Assembly: GCA_965153355.1 (NCBI GenBank)
Contig: OZ231126.1
Span: 28,582,001 to 28,646,000, forward strand
Source: Flaccisagitta enflata
Lineage: Eukaryota; Chaetognatha; Sagittoidea; Aphragmophora
DNA: 64,000 bases
Reading direction: 5' to 3'
The notes under the pieces: generated by a model
Told to the model about the DNA's origin: nothing
Database searches by the model: none
The model's input: the letters and a program-made list of their open reading frames with translations, nothing else
Shown: piece by piece, positions 12,491 to 23,800 of the stretch
Layout: each line of letters starts with the position of its first letter
Numbering within the stretch: the first letter of the stretch is position 1
Position numbers and translations under genes: made by a program

Positions 12491-14302
12491 ATGAAACAAT
12501 TTACCTGTCCGGTCTGCAAACGCCAAGAGCTGTGTACGTATGAAGGCGAGAATAAAAAGCCCACCATCCATTTGAACGTTCCTTGGCAGGGCCTTCCGTT
12601 AACAGTCACAAGCTCCGGCAAACAGTGCTACCCATGCCCGCGCTGCGAACTCGACGAGAACGGCGAGTCAAAGATCCGAACATGGACCCAAGCCGAGCTT
12701 CGAATTCACAAACGCCTGCGGCAACATTTCACCCGCCACCATCACGGCAAATTAGCCGATTTCTACACGCCCGAGGAGATAGTGAAATTTTATGATGACG
12801 CGCGTCGCCTAAGATGCGAATTGATCCACGGCCCCGAGATCGAGCAACGTGAAGAACCGCCAACCAATTCATCCAAGGCTGAAAGCCCGGAACCACCACC
12901 GAAGCGCGTTTGGAAAATTTCATTGACTCCGTCAACCAACATTACCCTTCCTTCGAACTTTGAAGGGTGGCTCGCCGGGGAAGTGAGTAAACTCACCGCT
13001 AAAACGTATAGCGGAGTGATCCGAATATTTCTCGAATTTCAACGAGCCAAGGGCGCAAAAGGCACCTTAGCGGATGTTTGGGACTTCGACGCCGTCAAAT
13101 TATTCTTGGATGAAAAGAAGAGCCAGGCCAAGCCGTCGACCCTCTTTAATTACTTTTTCGCTTTGCAATCGGCGCAAAAGTTCACTCAGCTTGAAGGGAT
13201 CGCGGCACCAACAAAGCTCACGACGTTGAAGTTTGACTCTTTGGGAAAGCAACTTTGCCGGGCGAAGACGGCTCACTACAAGGTCATTGCTGCGGAAAAG
13301 CGCAAGAGCGGAATTAGTCTTCATCTCGTGAAAGAGAAGATCCTGGACGATCCCGCTCCTCATACTCACTTCGACAAGCTCGTTCGTCAAGCTCAACAAG
13401 GGTTTTCGCTGACACCATCGGACTATCGCTGGGCGACGGGTTACGCGGCGTTCAACTTGCAGGCGAGTAACTTTAAGCGGAACGGGAATCTCGCCAAAAT
13501 CTCGTACGAAACAGCAATCAAGCGCCTCAAGGCTGCGTTGAGGAAGGGCACCTCTTGCGAACTTGAGGTAACCGAAGCGACTAAAACGGGCGGAACCGAG
13601 GTCTTCTCAGTCATCCATCGTGACCGTATCGAAATCCTTCTTCATTACGGCAAATTCATCCGGGCCAAAACAGCGAGCGGCCGACAGGACCCCGCTTTCT
13701 TTCTCAACAGCGTCGGGAAAAGGATTACCCAACTCGCGCCGTTTATCAAGGCCGTGGCAAAATCGGTCGGCCTACCTTCACTCACCATCAAAGATTTGAG
13801 GTCTCAAATTGAGACAGAGGCTGCGTTTCGAGGTGATTTAGTCGACCGGGCAGAAATCGCCAGTCATCTCGCTCATACAGAGGCAACGTGGGATCGTCAC
13901 TACCTCCTCAACGACCACAGGCGTAGTCGAAAGGCGGCAAAGGAGCTAATTATGCTCTTAGACCGCGCAGAACCTGATGCTACAATTGACACGGACTCGG
14001 ACGATGCGCAGGAAAGCGACTCGGATGCAGAAGCCGTAAGAGAATCGATCCCATCAACACCCACGGAGGATGCGGAGCCCACGGGGGAATCGAACCCTTC
14101 AACGTCCGCGGAAGACAGCACCGAACAACAGGAAAGCTCGCAAATAGATCAAAGTGTCACCGAGGAACCCGCCAAACTACCAACAGATGATTCAAGCTCA
14201 TCGCCTGAAGAAGAAAACTCTTCCGTCAACATCCGTCACCTTCGACGCGGGCGGACCGTGACCTCGGAAATGAGGCCAAAGCCGAAGAAGAGACGTAGAT
14301 GA
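12491..14302 (+). CDS. Crypton-like tyrosine recombinase with N-terminal zinc-binding region
   Basis: 603 aa, intact. Residues 1-90 hold paired Cys (C6/C9, C46/C49/C52) and His (H73, H79, H83-85), a probable zinc-binding DNA-recognition module. Residues 150-235 resemble a core-binding (SAM-like) domain. The catalytic domain shows R330 in KRNGNL (Arg I), K365 in TKTGGTE (beta-hairpin Lys), K434-x2-R437 in the HxxR position, H462 in SHLAHTEATW and Y471 in DRHYLL; the His-Tyr spacing of 9 is canonical. The HxxR position carries Lys rather than His. The C-tail is acidic (500-565) and ends in KPKKRRR, a likely nuclear signal. Tyrosine recombinases cut and rejoin DNA through a 3'-phosphotyrosine; Cryptons use one as sole transposase. 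No reverse transcriptase belongs to this unit, which argues against DIRS/Ngaro. The start is the first ATG after the TATA box. Confidence 0.85.
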   Translation: MKQFTCPVCKRQELCTYEGENKKPTIHLNVPWQGLPLTVTSSGKQCYPCPRCELDENGESKIRTWTQAELRIHKRLRQHFTRHHHGKLADFYTPEEIVKFYDDARRLRCELIHGPEIEQREEPPTNSSKAESPEPPPKRVWKISLTPSTNITLPSNFEGWLAGEVSKLTAKTYSGVIRIFLEFQRAKGAKGTLADVWDFDAVKLFLDEKKSQAKPSTLFNYFFALQSAQKFTQLEGIAAPTKLTTLKFDSLGKQLCRAKTAHYKVIAAEKRKSGISLHLVKEKILDDPAPHTHFDKLVRQAQQGFSLTPSDYRWATGYAAFNLQASNFKRNGNLAKISYETAIKRLKAALRKGTSCELEVTEATKTGGTEVFSVIHRDRIEILLHYGKFIRAKTASGRQDPAFFLNSVGKRITQLAPFIKAVAKSVGLPSLTIKDLRSQIETEAAFRGDLVDRAEIASHLAHTEATWDRHYLLNDHRRSRKAAKELIMLLDRAEPDATIDTDSDDAQESDSDAEAVRESIPSTPTEDAEPTGESNPSTSAEDSTEQQESSQIDQSVTEEPAKLPTDDSSSSPEEENSSVNIRHLRRGRTVTSEMRPKPKKRRR

Positions 14303-14468
14303 TCGCGGTGTTTTTTATTTGTAATAGAACTTGCCTACGTTTGTCCTATCACTGTTTATTTGCCCCATTCAGTCTCGGTCAAAGCGGTGGAAAGCCGCAG
14401 TTTTCGTTTAACGGTCAATTTTTGCCATCTTTCGGGTATGGATCTAGCTAGATAACGAGGGTATCGGG

Positions 14469-15123
14469 TTTTCTCGTTCGAGTCGAAAGACGGCCATGCA
14501 CCACCATTTGAGTACGCCAATCCTCGCGGAGTCTGCGCCGGGATTAGGTTCCCGGTGTTGAGTCAAGTTAAGCCCAGAGGGTAGGGTTCATCCGTCAATT
14601 CCTTTAAGTTTCGCATCGTTATTGATCGTCACTACCTCCCCGTGCCGGGAGTGGGTAATTTGCGTGCCTGCTGCCTTCCTTGGATGTGGTAGCCGTTTCT
14701 CATGCTCCCTCTCCGGTATAGAACCCTTATTCCCCGCTACCCGTTATCACCACGGTAGGCCGGGCTCCTACCGTCGACAGTTGATAAGGCAGACATTTAT
14801 TAGATCAGCCGCCGGCGCAAGGCCATGCGGTCAAGTGGAGTTATCCAGAGTTCATCAAGGAGGTCGACCGCCACGGTCCGAGAACCGCGCTGCATCGGCT
14901 GGTCTTGAAGGGATAAAGACGTCGCGACCCTCGCGGGCCCCGACGGCGACAGGCATGTATTAGCTCTAGAATTACCACAGTTATCCAAACGTCACGTCCG
15001 AAGACGCGACCGAAGATCTAAGGAACCATAGCTGATTTAATGAGCCGTTCGCGGCTTAGCCATTTGGCGGCATGTGCTGACACTTGCATGGCTTAATCTT
15101 TGAGACAAGCATATGATCAACCA
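14469..15123 (-). rRNA. Internally deleted 18S rRNA-like segment (pseudogene), unit 2
   Basis: Same structure as the block at 9225-9876, with a handful of substitutions and a 3-base length difference (TTCATCAAGG versus TTCAAGG). The same internal deletion joint (AAGTTTCGCATCGTTATTG) is present in both copies, so it predates duplication of the unit. Confidence 0.85.
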
Positions 15124-15497
15124 AGAGAAACATCGAGAAGGAGGTGGGTCATCGAGTTGTAAGCACTTCGTGGAGGGATCGGAAGGGAAACAGAAGGAAA
15201 AAGAGAGCCTCTACCAGGTCCCACGAGCGTCACTAGATAGGACCAATACTGAGCTGATGCCGGCCAACACCGGCAACTACCGCTCCGGACATGGACAGGC
15301 TATGGACAGGCAAGGTAACAGACAGGCAAACATCGGACAAGGGTATGGCCACCACCAACCCCGCCTACCTCAGAGAGCAGGCATCGGTCAATCGGTCAAC
15401 AGGGAGGGGCAGAGATAGCCGTGAGAGAAAGAGAGATAGAAAGAGGGAGGAATAGAGAGAAACAGAGAGAGGACAAGCGATCCCCCAATCCCTCAAA

Positions 15498-15639
15498 GAG
15501 CTGGAATTACTGTGGCTGCCTCGTTAGACCCGTATCATTATTGATCGTCACTACCTCGCCCTAGAAGTGGTAATTTGCGTGCCTGCTGCCTTCCTTGGAT
15601 GTGGCTGCGGTTTCTCATGCTCCCTCTCGGTTGCAGGGA
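15498..15639 (-). rRNA. Second short 18S rRNA-like block, unit 2
   Basis: Counterpart of 10251-10392, covering the region around GAGCTGGAATTAC and CCTGCTGCCTTCCTTGGATG. Confidence 0.75.
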
Positions 15640-16402
15640 CCGCGTCGCTACCCCTCGCAAAAAACGGGGTGGGGTCGCATCGCTATCACCCCAGCCGCCT
15701 GGACGAGGGTGCTAGCCGGGACCCAGGAAAAGCGACAGGTCCATCGCGAGCCGATTTGAGGTGCGGCGACTCCCCGTGCTGCCAGCGAGGAATCGGGTTT
15801 CGGGTCTGAGAAAGCCCGTCGTGTTGTTTTCATAGCCTCAGCCGTGAGGCTCGCGTATATGCCTCTCCCGATGGATGGATCGATCCAGGTCGCCCCATCG
15901 ACGGTCGCTCGTAGTGTCGAGGCTCGGTCCCGTCGCCAACCGATCCCCGCTGATTTTTCGCCCCTACAGTGCTGGTCGCGTAAGATGGCGGTGCATCGTC
16001 GCGGACCGAAGAAGCCCATCGCGCTGCCTCTCATACCCTTCTCTCGAGTGTCGAGGCTCGGTCACGTCGCCAACCGATCCCCGCTGATTTTTCGCCCCTA
16101 CGGTGCTGGTCGCGTACGATGTCGGTGCATCGTCGCGGACGGAAGAAGCCCATCGCGCTGCCTTTCATACCCTCGGCCAGGAAGCCCACTTCACTGCCCC
16201 TCCCGGAGAAAGGACGGGGCCGGGTCGTGTCGCCATCACCGGAGCCGCTTGGACAAGGGTGCTAGCCGGGACCCGCGGGTAGCGGTGAGACCGTCCGATG
16301 GTCTCTCTGGGCGGAAGGGAGGTCGCGGCGAATCCACCGGACCCGCCACACCAGGCGAGCCGAGGCCTCCCCTACCCAGTAAGGGAATTCCACGTGACAT
16401 GA

Positions 16403-16590
16403 GGGGCTAGCGGGGTTGAAATCCATTATGAAGCAATTTGGCTTCTGGGTGATATTGACAGGTCAATTTGACAAAAAGTCCCTTATATATGTATCTCTAT
16501 ACATTATAAAGGCTATATAGAGCAAATCAGCCTGCCTATCTGACCAACAAATGAAATCGCTTTAACATGGATTTCAACCCCGCTAGCCCC
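16403..16590. mobile_element. 188-bp hairpin (foldback) element, unit 2
   Basis: Same inverted termini (GGGGCTAGCGGGGTTGAAAT and its complement) as 11160-11339. It is slightly longer because of an 8-base TA-rich difference in the loop. Confidence 0.7.
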
Positions 16591-16638
16591 TCTTTTAACC
16601 CGGATCAAAAACGGGATCCCTTCATTTTCTATATAAAT

Positions 16639-16952
16639 TAGGGTTAGGGTTAGGGTTTGACTCACTTTGGAGGTACGTCCTTCTGAAACGAGTAAAAATG
16701 GGTTAGGGTTAGGGTTAGGGTTAGACTTCACTTTGGAGGTACATTTTGCGGGTTAGGGTTAGGGTTAGGGTTTGACTTCACTTTTGAGGTACGTCCTTCT
16801 GAAACGAGTAAAAATGGGTTAGGGTTAGGGTTAGGGTTAGACTTCACTTTGGAGGTACATTTTGCGGGTTAGGGTTAGGGTTTGACTTCACTTTTGAGGT
16901 ACGTCCTTCTGAAACGAGTAAAAATGGGTTAGGGTTAGGGTTAGGGTTAGAC
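16639..16952 (+). repeat. (TTAGGG)n array with spacers, right arm of unit 2 (left of Gypsy insertion)
   Basis: Same alternating TTAGGG runs and GACTTCACTT-type spacers as in unit 1. It is interrupted at AGAC (16949-16952) by the LTR element. Confidence 0.9.
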
Positions 16953-17743
16953 TGTAGGTTTTGTTAGGTTTATTACTTTCTAAACCATGTACTTTACCTT
17001 GTTCCATATATAGCACAATAATCTCATTAGCATATTGTGGTAATATTATGGCGTAGAATGATAGTCCGGCTCATGCCCTTTCATTTGATATATTGCTCCG
17101 CCTTTTCCTATGTACGGTTTCCGAGTTATGGGTCCTTTTGTATTACCACCCCAGGGGTATCTCAGGGGTACCTCAGCTTTCAATGGGTTACCCCCCCATG
17201 GTCGACATATCAACCGGCCTCTCGTATAAACCTTAGCTAAAGGCGACCTCAAATCTGGGGTCCGTTTGCCCCTATCTCCAGCCGTTTAGCGGGTACTGCC
17301 CCTGCCCTTATCTGGGACTCTGCCTCTGGTTTTCTTGAGCAGCCCAGATGCTCTTTTATCTCGATGCCAATCTCGCTATATAGAGGGCAGCATTGTTCCG
17401 CTGTCCTTCAGTTATATTGCTCCTTTGTTTGGGTCTCCATTCCCCTCTCTGGTCATGTGACCCAAAACTGTCATGGCAGCCTCCTTGCACCGAGCCGGAG
17501 GGACTGCCAACCTTAGGAAAGTATTCCATTCATTCTGGTTCTTTCTCCTTGGTCTTGAAGGCCACATGTTTTATGTCTCTGAATAAATGCCTAGGCAAAA
17601 GCCAGGCTCATCTGTGGACTTGTGTTTTATTTAAGGCCAAGAGCCTTTGTATTCACCTATGTACCCCAAGGGTACTTGTGGTAATTCTCACGATTACATT
17701 GGGGCTGGATTGGAGTCTCCAGCCCACTTGTGGTACACCTACA
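16953..17743 (+). repeat. 5' LTR of Gypsy-1
   Basis: 791 bp, TGTAGG...CCTACA. It contains a TATATAG candidate TATA box at 17377-17383 and AATAAA at 17582-17587, which sets approximate U3/R limits. The primer-binding region follows (AATTGGTTTATCCCGAC); I could not assign the tRNA. Confidence 0.92.
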
Positions 17744-19495
17744 AATTGGTTTATCCCGACTTAAAGAACAATTATTCCACCAACCTTCTGAAACTAACTA
17801 CAGAACCCCCCCTGTGAGAAGCTCTTCAACCTGTAAGAGGCACCGCAGGGGGCCCCCAATCGCCGTCATTAAGCCCAAAGTGGACTCAAAACAACCAACA
17901 ACAAGAGGAGATCCCGAGACTTGGCCCAATCAAGGGCTGTCAAGGGCAAACACCGGGCCGGTCCAGCGCCTTGGAGATAGGCAGAAAGGAGGGTCTGGTG
18001 CAGGAACCAGCACCCACCCCATTGGGTGAGCCAGACACGAGAGTGACAGACTCATAAACTGACACTTTCTTCACCTCCAGACCGACCAACTGACATAACA
18101 GCTTTAAAACTATGTCATTTCATCTTGTTGTTTTCCCTGCCATTTTTATCCACATGTGATCGGCTACAAACGTCTCCTGAGAGCCAACACCATCGACCTG
18201 CGATCCCAGACCTGTCAAGGAGGTCAACCACTTCGAGCTGCATCGCATCCCACCCTCCAACCGATCGTCAGCAGCCTCAACATCGCCGGCGACAGTTACA
18301 TCAGTTTAACTGCAACAACAGCTTTATTCTGCAACTACAAACGGCTCTCGAACGAAAACGACATCGCCAATCGACTTGAAACGTGGCATGGTAGTCGACC
18401 AACTCGAACTGCATCACACTGCATCCTCCATTCGATTCCGACGGGCCTCCAACACCTCGTCGACGCCCCCCTCAGTCTAACAACAACAAACTGCATCCAT
18501 CAACTTTGAAAGGCTCTCGAACCCAGAGTTCTCAATGGATCGTTATGAAACCGACTGAGGACGTTCATCACATCGAGGACCAACAGCTCGAGCCTTCAGA
18601 TCGACTCCGACACGCCTCCAACGCCTCGTCGTCGACCCCATCGCATCGGCAACTTCGACGAGCCGCTGCGCAGCCGCCTGTTTACTGACGATCACAAAAC
18701 TCACCAGGGACATCCCCAGACACGCTGGGTACAACATCCAACAGTTTCCAAACCTCCTCGTCCACCAGCTTCGCGACGGCACCCTCGAGTCCACCAGGAA
18801 GCACTTCTTGAAGGAAGCGGCTGCAGACGCCAAACCACTTCATTTAGGAACGAACAAAGCAGCTAAAAGCTTCATCCTCACCTCCTCTACGATCTCCAAC
18901 AGTCACCACGGCTCCGACACAACGCATTCTCGCCGTGGGCGCCTCTGTAATCGACGACCTCTTCCAATGCTTCCACAACTTTAATGAAATTCAACTTCAA
19001 TCGTCCATATCTCTGGAACCGCTTGGCCAATTTCGATGAGCTTTTGCATGGTGATACAACTCGACTTCCTCTACAACATCGAATCATCAGCAACATCATT
19101 TCTCAACGTTCTCGCTCATCTCCTCATTTAGCTCAGCTTGAGCTAGTTGTTATCTTTGTTACATATGTGCCAGTGTCATTGCACATAGTCTACATCGTGT
19201 TAATGTGTCATTTATCGATTCTACAACTACACAAAAGTGTAAACAAGTGTCTCTACTCATCCTCATCATCTTTAGATCGAATCTAAAGAGTTTTACATCG
19301 AATTCTAAGAGTTGACATCGAATCTCCGCCTATTCTCAATTGCCTTCGATCTCTCTTTGTTCCTGCTTCTCTCATGTGACATGTGACATGTGACAAATCC
19401 TTTTGTCTCTTCTCTGGAACCGAGATCGCGATCTCGAGCTCGTGACAAGTTTAAAACTAAAACCAAAATCATGATCATCATCCAAAGCCATTCAA
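17744..19495 (+). other. Long untranslated leader of Gypsy-1
   Basis: About 1.75 kb between the LTR and gag ATG with only short, unrelated open frames. CTCGAACGAAAACGACATCG-like and CATCGAATC-like words recur, but no conserved protein is seen. Packaging or translation elements could lie here. Confidence 0.6.
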
Positions 19496-20842
19496 ATGAG
19501 TGGAAATCGTGATAACCTCACTCTGCCAACTGACAACAGATACATTCCTCGAGTCCTTCGTTCTCGTAGCGTCTCTCCTCGTCTCTCTCCATCCTCTTAT
19601 CATTGTGAAGAGGGTCTTCAAGTGTTTAACTTCGACGACGACAGCCAACGACGCCCATTGTCCAGTCTCTCACTCAGAGAGATAGACCAAATTCGAATCG
19701 ACTCTGCAGCAGCTTCAGCTGCCACAACAACAGAAGCAACGATGTCTGTAACACAGGAACAGTTCCAACAGTTGCAGCAGATGATGGAAACGCAACAGAA
19801 GCAAATTCAAGAGATGAAGGAAGCTGCACAAGTCCAGCATTCAAATCTACTCGAGTCACAACGTCAGCTGCAGATCTCACAAGACACAGTACAGTCCCTC
19901 ACCCAATCATTTCAGAGCCTCTCCACACAGCCTCGAGCAGCTGCAGCATCAGCAAGGAAGAAGCCTGACCTCCCTCCCTTCGATCCCAAGAACATCATTG
20001 TGTGGATTCGACGCCTCAACGCCGCCTATGATCGAGCAGCCATCACTCTTGCAAAAGATAAGTTTGCATTTTTAGAATCTACTTTTCCAGTAAAACAAAA
20101 TGCCACCATCGATGCCTTCATGTATGGCACAAACACTGACGATGACTGGGAGGATTTTATGACTTATTTGAAAGATGAATATGGTCCTACAATCAGACAG
20201 AAAGCAGTCAAACTCATGAGTGACAACCCAAGACATGATGTCAAGCCTTCAGTCTTTCTTGCCCAGTTGGTTGATGACACTCGAGATGTCACAGTAGACC
20301 ACATTCTGAGAGAACATGTTCTCAAATCCATCCCACCTCGAATTAGAGAAATAATGGGGAAAGAAGTCGAGCAGATGACAGCCCAAGAAGTAGCTAAAAT
20401 GGCTGATGATTTCTTTGACAGAAATGGCAGACCCATCGAGAAGTCGACTCACCCCATCAACAACATCGTCAACAGCAACTCCAGCTCCTCTTCAGCTTCT
20501 GCTTCACCCTTCACAGCAGCTTTTCAAGACGACGACGACTCTGAGGTCAATTTTGTAAAAAGAGGAAGTGGACAAGGAAATAGACAACGCTCCAAGAGTC
20601 GTAATTTCCGCAGCAACAGTCGTCCTCCCTTCAACAGCAGCTCCAACAGCTCGTCCACTGCAGCAACTGCTTCAGCCTCAAGCTCCTCGTCTTCTCAGCA
20701 GAACAAGCAAGGAATGTGCAGATGGCATCGACGATTTGGTCAGAAGTCAACAAAATGTGTTACAGATTGTTCTCTGTATCAGTCTTTCCTCTCTCAACAA
20801 CGACAAGGCTCGGGAAACGGCCAGGGGGGACGCCGACAGTGA
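19496..20842 (+). CDS. gag: Gypsy-1 Gag polyprotein
   Basis: 448 aa. It forms the particle around element RNA. A Gln-rich coiled-coil-like stretch (about residues 80-140) precedes a capsid-like region beginning RKKPDLPPFDPKNIIVWIRR, which is closely matched in the Gypsy-2 Gag. A Ser-rich basic linker follows, then a nucleocapsid knuckle C-x2-H-x9-C-x3-C form ([18 protein letters not shown]). The start MSGNRDN parallels MSGQRHH in Gypsy-2. It ends 24 bases after a GGGAAAC slippery heptamer, which directs pol expression in the -1 frame. Confidence 0.9.
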   Translation: MSGNRDNLTLPTDNRYIPRVLRSRSVSPRLSPSSYHCEEGLQVFNFDDDSQRRPLSSLSLREIDQIRIDSAAASAATTTEATMSVTQEQFQQLQQMMETQQKQIQEMKEAAQVQHSNLLESQRQLQISQDTVQSLTQSFQSLSTQPRAAAASARKKPDLPPFDPKNIIVWIRRLNAAYDRAAITLAKDKFAFLESTFPVKQNATIDAFMYGTNTDDDWEDFMTYLKDEYGPTIRQKAVKLMSDNPRHDVKPSVFLAQLVDDTRDVTVDHILREHVLKSIPPRIREIMGKEVEQMTAQEVAKMADDFFDRNGRPIEKSTHPINNIVNSNSSSSSASASPFTAAFQDDDDSEVNFVKRGSGQGNRQRSKSRNFRSNSRPPFNSSSNSSSTAATASASSSSSSQQNKQGMCRWHRRFGQKSTKCVTDCSLYQSFLSQQRQGSGNGQGGRRQ

Positions 20843-23800
20843 ACTCGGCCGTCTCCCCCAACAACAGAAACAGCGATTTGTTATTTGTTCACGACGCTGG
20901 CGACCAACGTAGATGGCTCATTGATGGAGGCGCCGTGCTCTCCATAATGCCCCCAACCATGGCACAACGTCTCAAAGGTCCAACAGAGGCCCAATTGCAA
21001 GCAGCAAATGGCACCAGGATCGCATGTTATGGGGTGAGTCTCGAAACTATCACACTAGCTGACAGGCAGATTTCGTTTCCAATCACCATAGCTGACGTTA
21101 AACAGCCAATTTTGGGGGCTGATTTTCTAGCCCATTCATTTCTAGCTCCCAATCATCGTGATGGGACCCTAATAGACTTGAAAGACTATTCTGTTTTGAA
21201 GGCAAATTTTGACAATGACTCAGAGCCCATCAGAATAAACTACGTTGACCAAGCCACTGACCCTTATTATCAGTTATTGGACCGTTACCCAACCCTTTCA
21301 AATCCATCATTTCGAGTGAAGGAAGTTGAACATGGAGTAACTCATCACATCCCCACTGACGGACCACCAGTTCAGTCCAGAGCCAGGAAATTATCCCCAG
21401 AGAAGCTCGCGGTGGCCAAGGCAGAAATAGAAAAATTGGTTGAATTAGGCGTTTGTCAGAGAGGCAAGAGTGAGTGGTCGTCGCCACTGCTTGTCACAAC
21501 CAAGCCTTGTAGTAGCCCATGTACTTGCGAACAAGAGAGTCCATGTGGAGGATGGAGAGTATGTGGTGATTACCGCAGATTGAATGCTATGACGACTACC
21601 GACAGATATCCTGTAAGAAATCTGACAGACTTCAACAATGAACTTCGCGGAATGAAATATTTCAGCAAAGTAGATCTCCTAAAAGGGTATCACCAGATAC
21701 CCGTGTTCTCAGAACACATAAGGAAGACAGCAGTTATCACTCCATTTGGTTTATATGTCTTTCCACGATGTCCTTTTGGCCTGAAAAATGCAGGCCAGGA
21801 CTTTCAACGTCTAATGGACCAAATACTAGGAGATATTCCCCATACCTTTGTCTACTTGGATGATGTGTTGATCGCATCTGCCACCAAGGAAGAGCACCTC
21901 GAGGATCTCGAGAGGGTCTTTAAGATCCTAGCAGAGAATGGCCTTGTAATCAACAGGAAGAAATGCATCCTGGGAGCTTCCTCAGTTGAGTTTCTTGGCC
22001 ATCTTGTCGACGCCGATGGCATCCGTCCTCTTCCTGAAAAAGTAGAGGCCATCCGCAAAGTCAAGCCTCCAACATCTGTCAAGGAGCTGAGACGCTTCCT
22101 TGGCATGGTAAATTATTACCGACGATTTGTTCAAGCTGCTGCTCATCATCTCTATCATCTTTTCGACGCTCTCAAAGCAAGTCCAAAGAGATTAGGATGG
22201 ACTGAAGACATGCAGTTATCATTTGATGCTATTAAAGATGCCCTCGCTAATTCTACCATGCTGCACCACCCTGACTCAAGCCTGCCTCTAGCCATTACTA
22301 CCGACGCTTCTGACGTTGCTATGGGGGCTGTCATTGAGCAGAGGGGCCCCAAAGGATGGGAGCCGTTGGCCTTTTGGTCGAAAAAGTTCTCTGATACACA
22401 GCAAAACTGGTGTCCTTATGACAGGGAGCTGAATGCAGCACACAAGGCCATACGTCATTTCAAATATATGGTAGAAGGACGTCCTTTTACACTTTACACT
22501 GACCATCAGAGTTTAGTGCCATCAATCCACAAAAAGACAGATGCACCAACTTCGCGACAAATGAATCAATTAAGTGAGATCGCGGAATACACAACCGACA
22601 TTAGATACTTAGAAGGCAAAAGCAACTTCGTAGCCGATGCTTTATCAAGGCCAAACGGAGAAATCTCAACCAAAAAGCCTTCCAGCATCTCCAACGTCTC
22701 AACTGCATCTCAACATGGTCGTCATCTCTTTCTACTGCAGCTTGATCTTCTAAAAAATCAACCTGACATCTCTTCCATCACTCCAGCTCAATGGTGGACA
22801 ACAGACGATCAACCTGATGTCTCTGCAATCTCCACAATGCAAGATCCTTCAGCAACCGCATCCGCTGCAACAGCTCCAGCTGCTCGTCAAAAGAGAGTCT
22901 CTTTTGCTTCCCCAGTCACGCAGACAGATGTCAGACAGAGCCAAAAGCAATTATTTTCATCTCTATGGGAAGAATTAGCTGATTTTGATGTCCAATTCAA
23001 AAATGAAGCAAAATCCTCCAAGAGCAGCTTCTCAAGCCTCTCGTCGACCAACGGCTCACCCAGGAACCTTCAAAATGGCCATGCCGTCACATCTCCACCT
23101 GCTGAACACGATGGTACTGTCAAAACAACAATCCAACATGGTCTTGTGGATCCGATGCTGAGTCAAAGGTTATGCAACAACAAAAACATCAAAAATGCAT
23201 CACTTGACGAGCCACTGCGGCCGAACGCCTCGAGATCAACCTCTGAAACTGGTCAAGCATGTACATCTGAACAAGATCTATCAAACGCGACCATCCGCGG
23301 GTCTCTAGCTCAAACCGTTCTCACTCCAGAGCCTTTCAAAGCTGAAAAAGCCAAAATTGCATCAGACAGGGGTCTAGATAATGCAGCAACTACGCTAATT
23401 TTGCAATTTCCCGGCCACAAAGGACATCTGAAAGTTAAAAATTTTCTACCTCACAGTTCTCGACACGCCGGATCCAATGGCGACGTCCGCGGGCACGTAA
23501 CTATGGCGGTTTCGGAGAAAAAGAGCGAAAACAACCAAATTTTTGCACACAGGGCTCCAGAAAGTGCAGCAAATGTAGCATTTACTCAATTTCTCGACGA
23601 CAAAAAGCCTCAGAAGCTTGAAAATTTGCTATCTGACAGTCTTCGCCATGCCGAATCCATTGGCGAGGTCCGTGGGCACACAGATCCAACCGTTTTTGAG
23701 ATAAACACCGAAACAGGCGAAAATTCCTCAAAAAAAGTCCCTGATCATAAGATAGAAGAGCTGCAAGCCGTTGTAAACGCTATCGATCACTACAACATTG

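Noticed and set aside
12491-14302. DIRS or Ngaro retrotransposon as source of the recombinase
   Set aside because: No reverse transcriptase, RNase H or split direct repeats accompany the recombinase; the nearby Gypsy pol genes belong to separate LTR-bounded insertions.
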